Below are positions 35,677 to 35,822 of a stretch of DNA of 35,822 bases, in pieces. The notes beneath the pieces were generated by a model. The model was not told where the DNA came from and did not search any database. It saw nothing but the letters and a program-made list of their open reading frames with translations. The stretch is from Desulfobacca sp. (GTDB lineage Bacteria > Desulfobacterota > Desulfobaccia > Desulfobaccales > Desulfobaccaceae): contig JAQVHY010000017.1 of NCBI GenBank assembly GCA_028695935.1, positions 1 to 35,822 of the forward strand, read 5' to 3'. A program made the translations under genes and the position numbers. Numbering within the stretch: the first letter of the stretch is position 1; each line of letters begins with the position of its first letter.

Positions 35677-35822
35677 TCACCCCCTGTCGGCTAATTTATA
35701 TGCAACCTGGATGATCGCCCGGGTTTGCTCCGGGGTGGCGCCGGCGGCCTGTAGAGCCTCAGCCCATTCAAAGTCTGACCTAAGTCCTGGATATTGGCGA
35801 TCTTTCAGATAAGCAATAAAAA
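35677..35822 (-). CDS. Small helical protein, partial (cut by right edge)
   Basis: The C-terminal 47 residues of a third member of the 1859/2065 family: FIAYLKDRQYPG, then a Trp-centred helix and ATPEQTRAIIQVAYKLADRG. The start is beyond the window. Its stop overlaps the GTG alternative start of the next gene. Confidence 0.65.
   Translation of the reverse strand, partial: FIAYLKDRQYPGLRSDFEWAEALQAAGATPEQTRAIIQVAYKLADRG

Noticed and set aside
35820-35822. Simple circular closure by joining position 35822 to position 1
   Set aside because: The junction would fuse the HTH and small helical frames out of frame, and the last 127 bases have no identical copy in the window, so a direct head-to-tail circle is not supported.
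1-35822. tRNA, rRNA, insertion-sequence transposases and riboswitches
   Set aside because: None was seen: no cloverleaf with conserved T-loop, no DDE or HUH transposase frame and no recognisable riboswitch core.

Overview
This window looks like accessory DNA from a Gram-negative bacterium, most likely a plasmid or an unresolved circular element. It carries a replication protein with an iteron-rich region, a ParA partition ATPase, an F-type conjugation operon with relaxase and coupling protein, a restriction-modification enzyme, two toxin-antitoxin pairs and a small tyrosine recombinase. TraU, TraH, TraN and a lipoprotein imply an outer membrane. Family resemblance and the frequent GTG and TTG starts would fit Desulfobacterota or relatives, but no rRNA, tRNA or core gene is present, so the host is a guess. 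Base composition is mosaic: about 7-10 kb is visibly AT-rich, while the conjugation genes are GC-rich.

Layout. At 1-2725 (minus strand) lies an operon of very small proteins driven by a promoter at 2762-2790. It includes an XRE repressor, two tandem paralogues and a family of small proteins that share conserved ends. At 2726-3716 is a gene-poor block of palindromes, a 44-bp repeat, a decayed DNA-binding gene fragment and seven exact copies of TGCCGCCA; it sits beside a Prim-Pol replication protein (3717-5783) and is my candidate replication origin. At 5.9-9.8 kb are a second XRE repressor, a coiled-coil protein, an IHF/HU-like protein, a membrane protein, a winged-helix protein with tetrapeptide repeats, and ParA. 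At 10.1-15.2 kb is a defence and stability island: a single-chain restriction-methylase, HepT-MntA, a minimal tyrosine recombinase and a RelE-like toxin with an XRE antitoxin.

At 15.7-34.9 kb everything is on the minus strand, and transcription runs right to left: HTH protein, coiled-coil membrane protein, a 550-bp repeat-rich gap (candidate oriT), traD, traI, traU, an FlhC-like regulator, traH, a giant traG with a lytic transglycosylase domain, a small membrane protein and traN. A separate promoter then drives two membrane proteins and a lipoprotein that might be an exclusion cassette. TraB, TraC, TraE, TraF, TraK, TraL, TraV, TraW, TrbC and pilin are not in the window, so the transfer apparatus is incomplete here.

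At 34.6-35.8 kb a diverged second copy of the left-end block appears. The first 127 bases of the window are exactly repeated at 34622-34748 and the copies diverge directly afterwards. That pattern suggests a contig end produced by an assembly graph, so the two copies may be either a real duplication or two haplotypes of one circular element.
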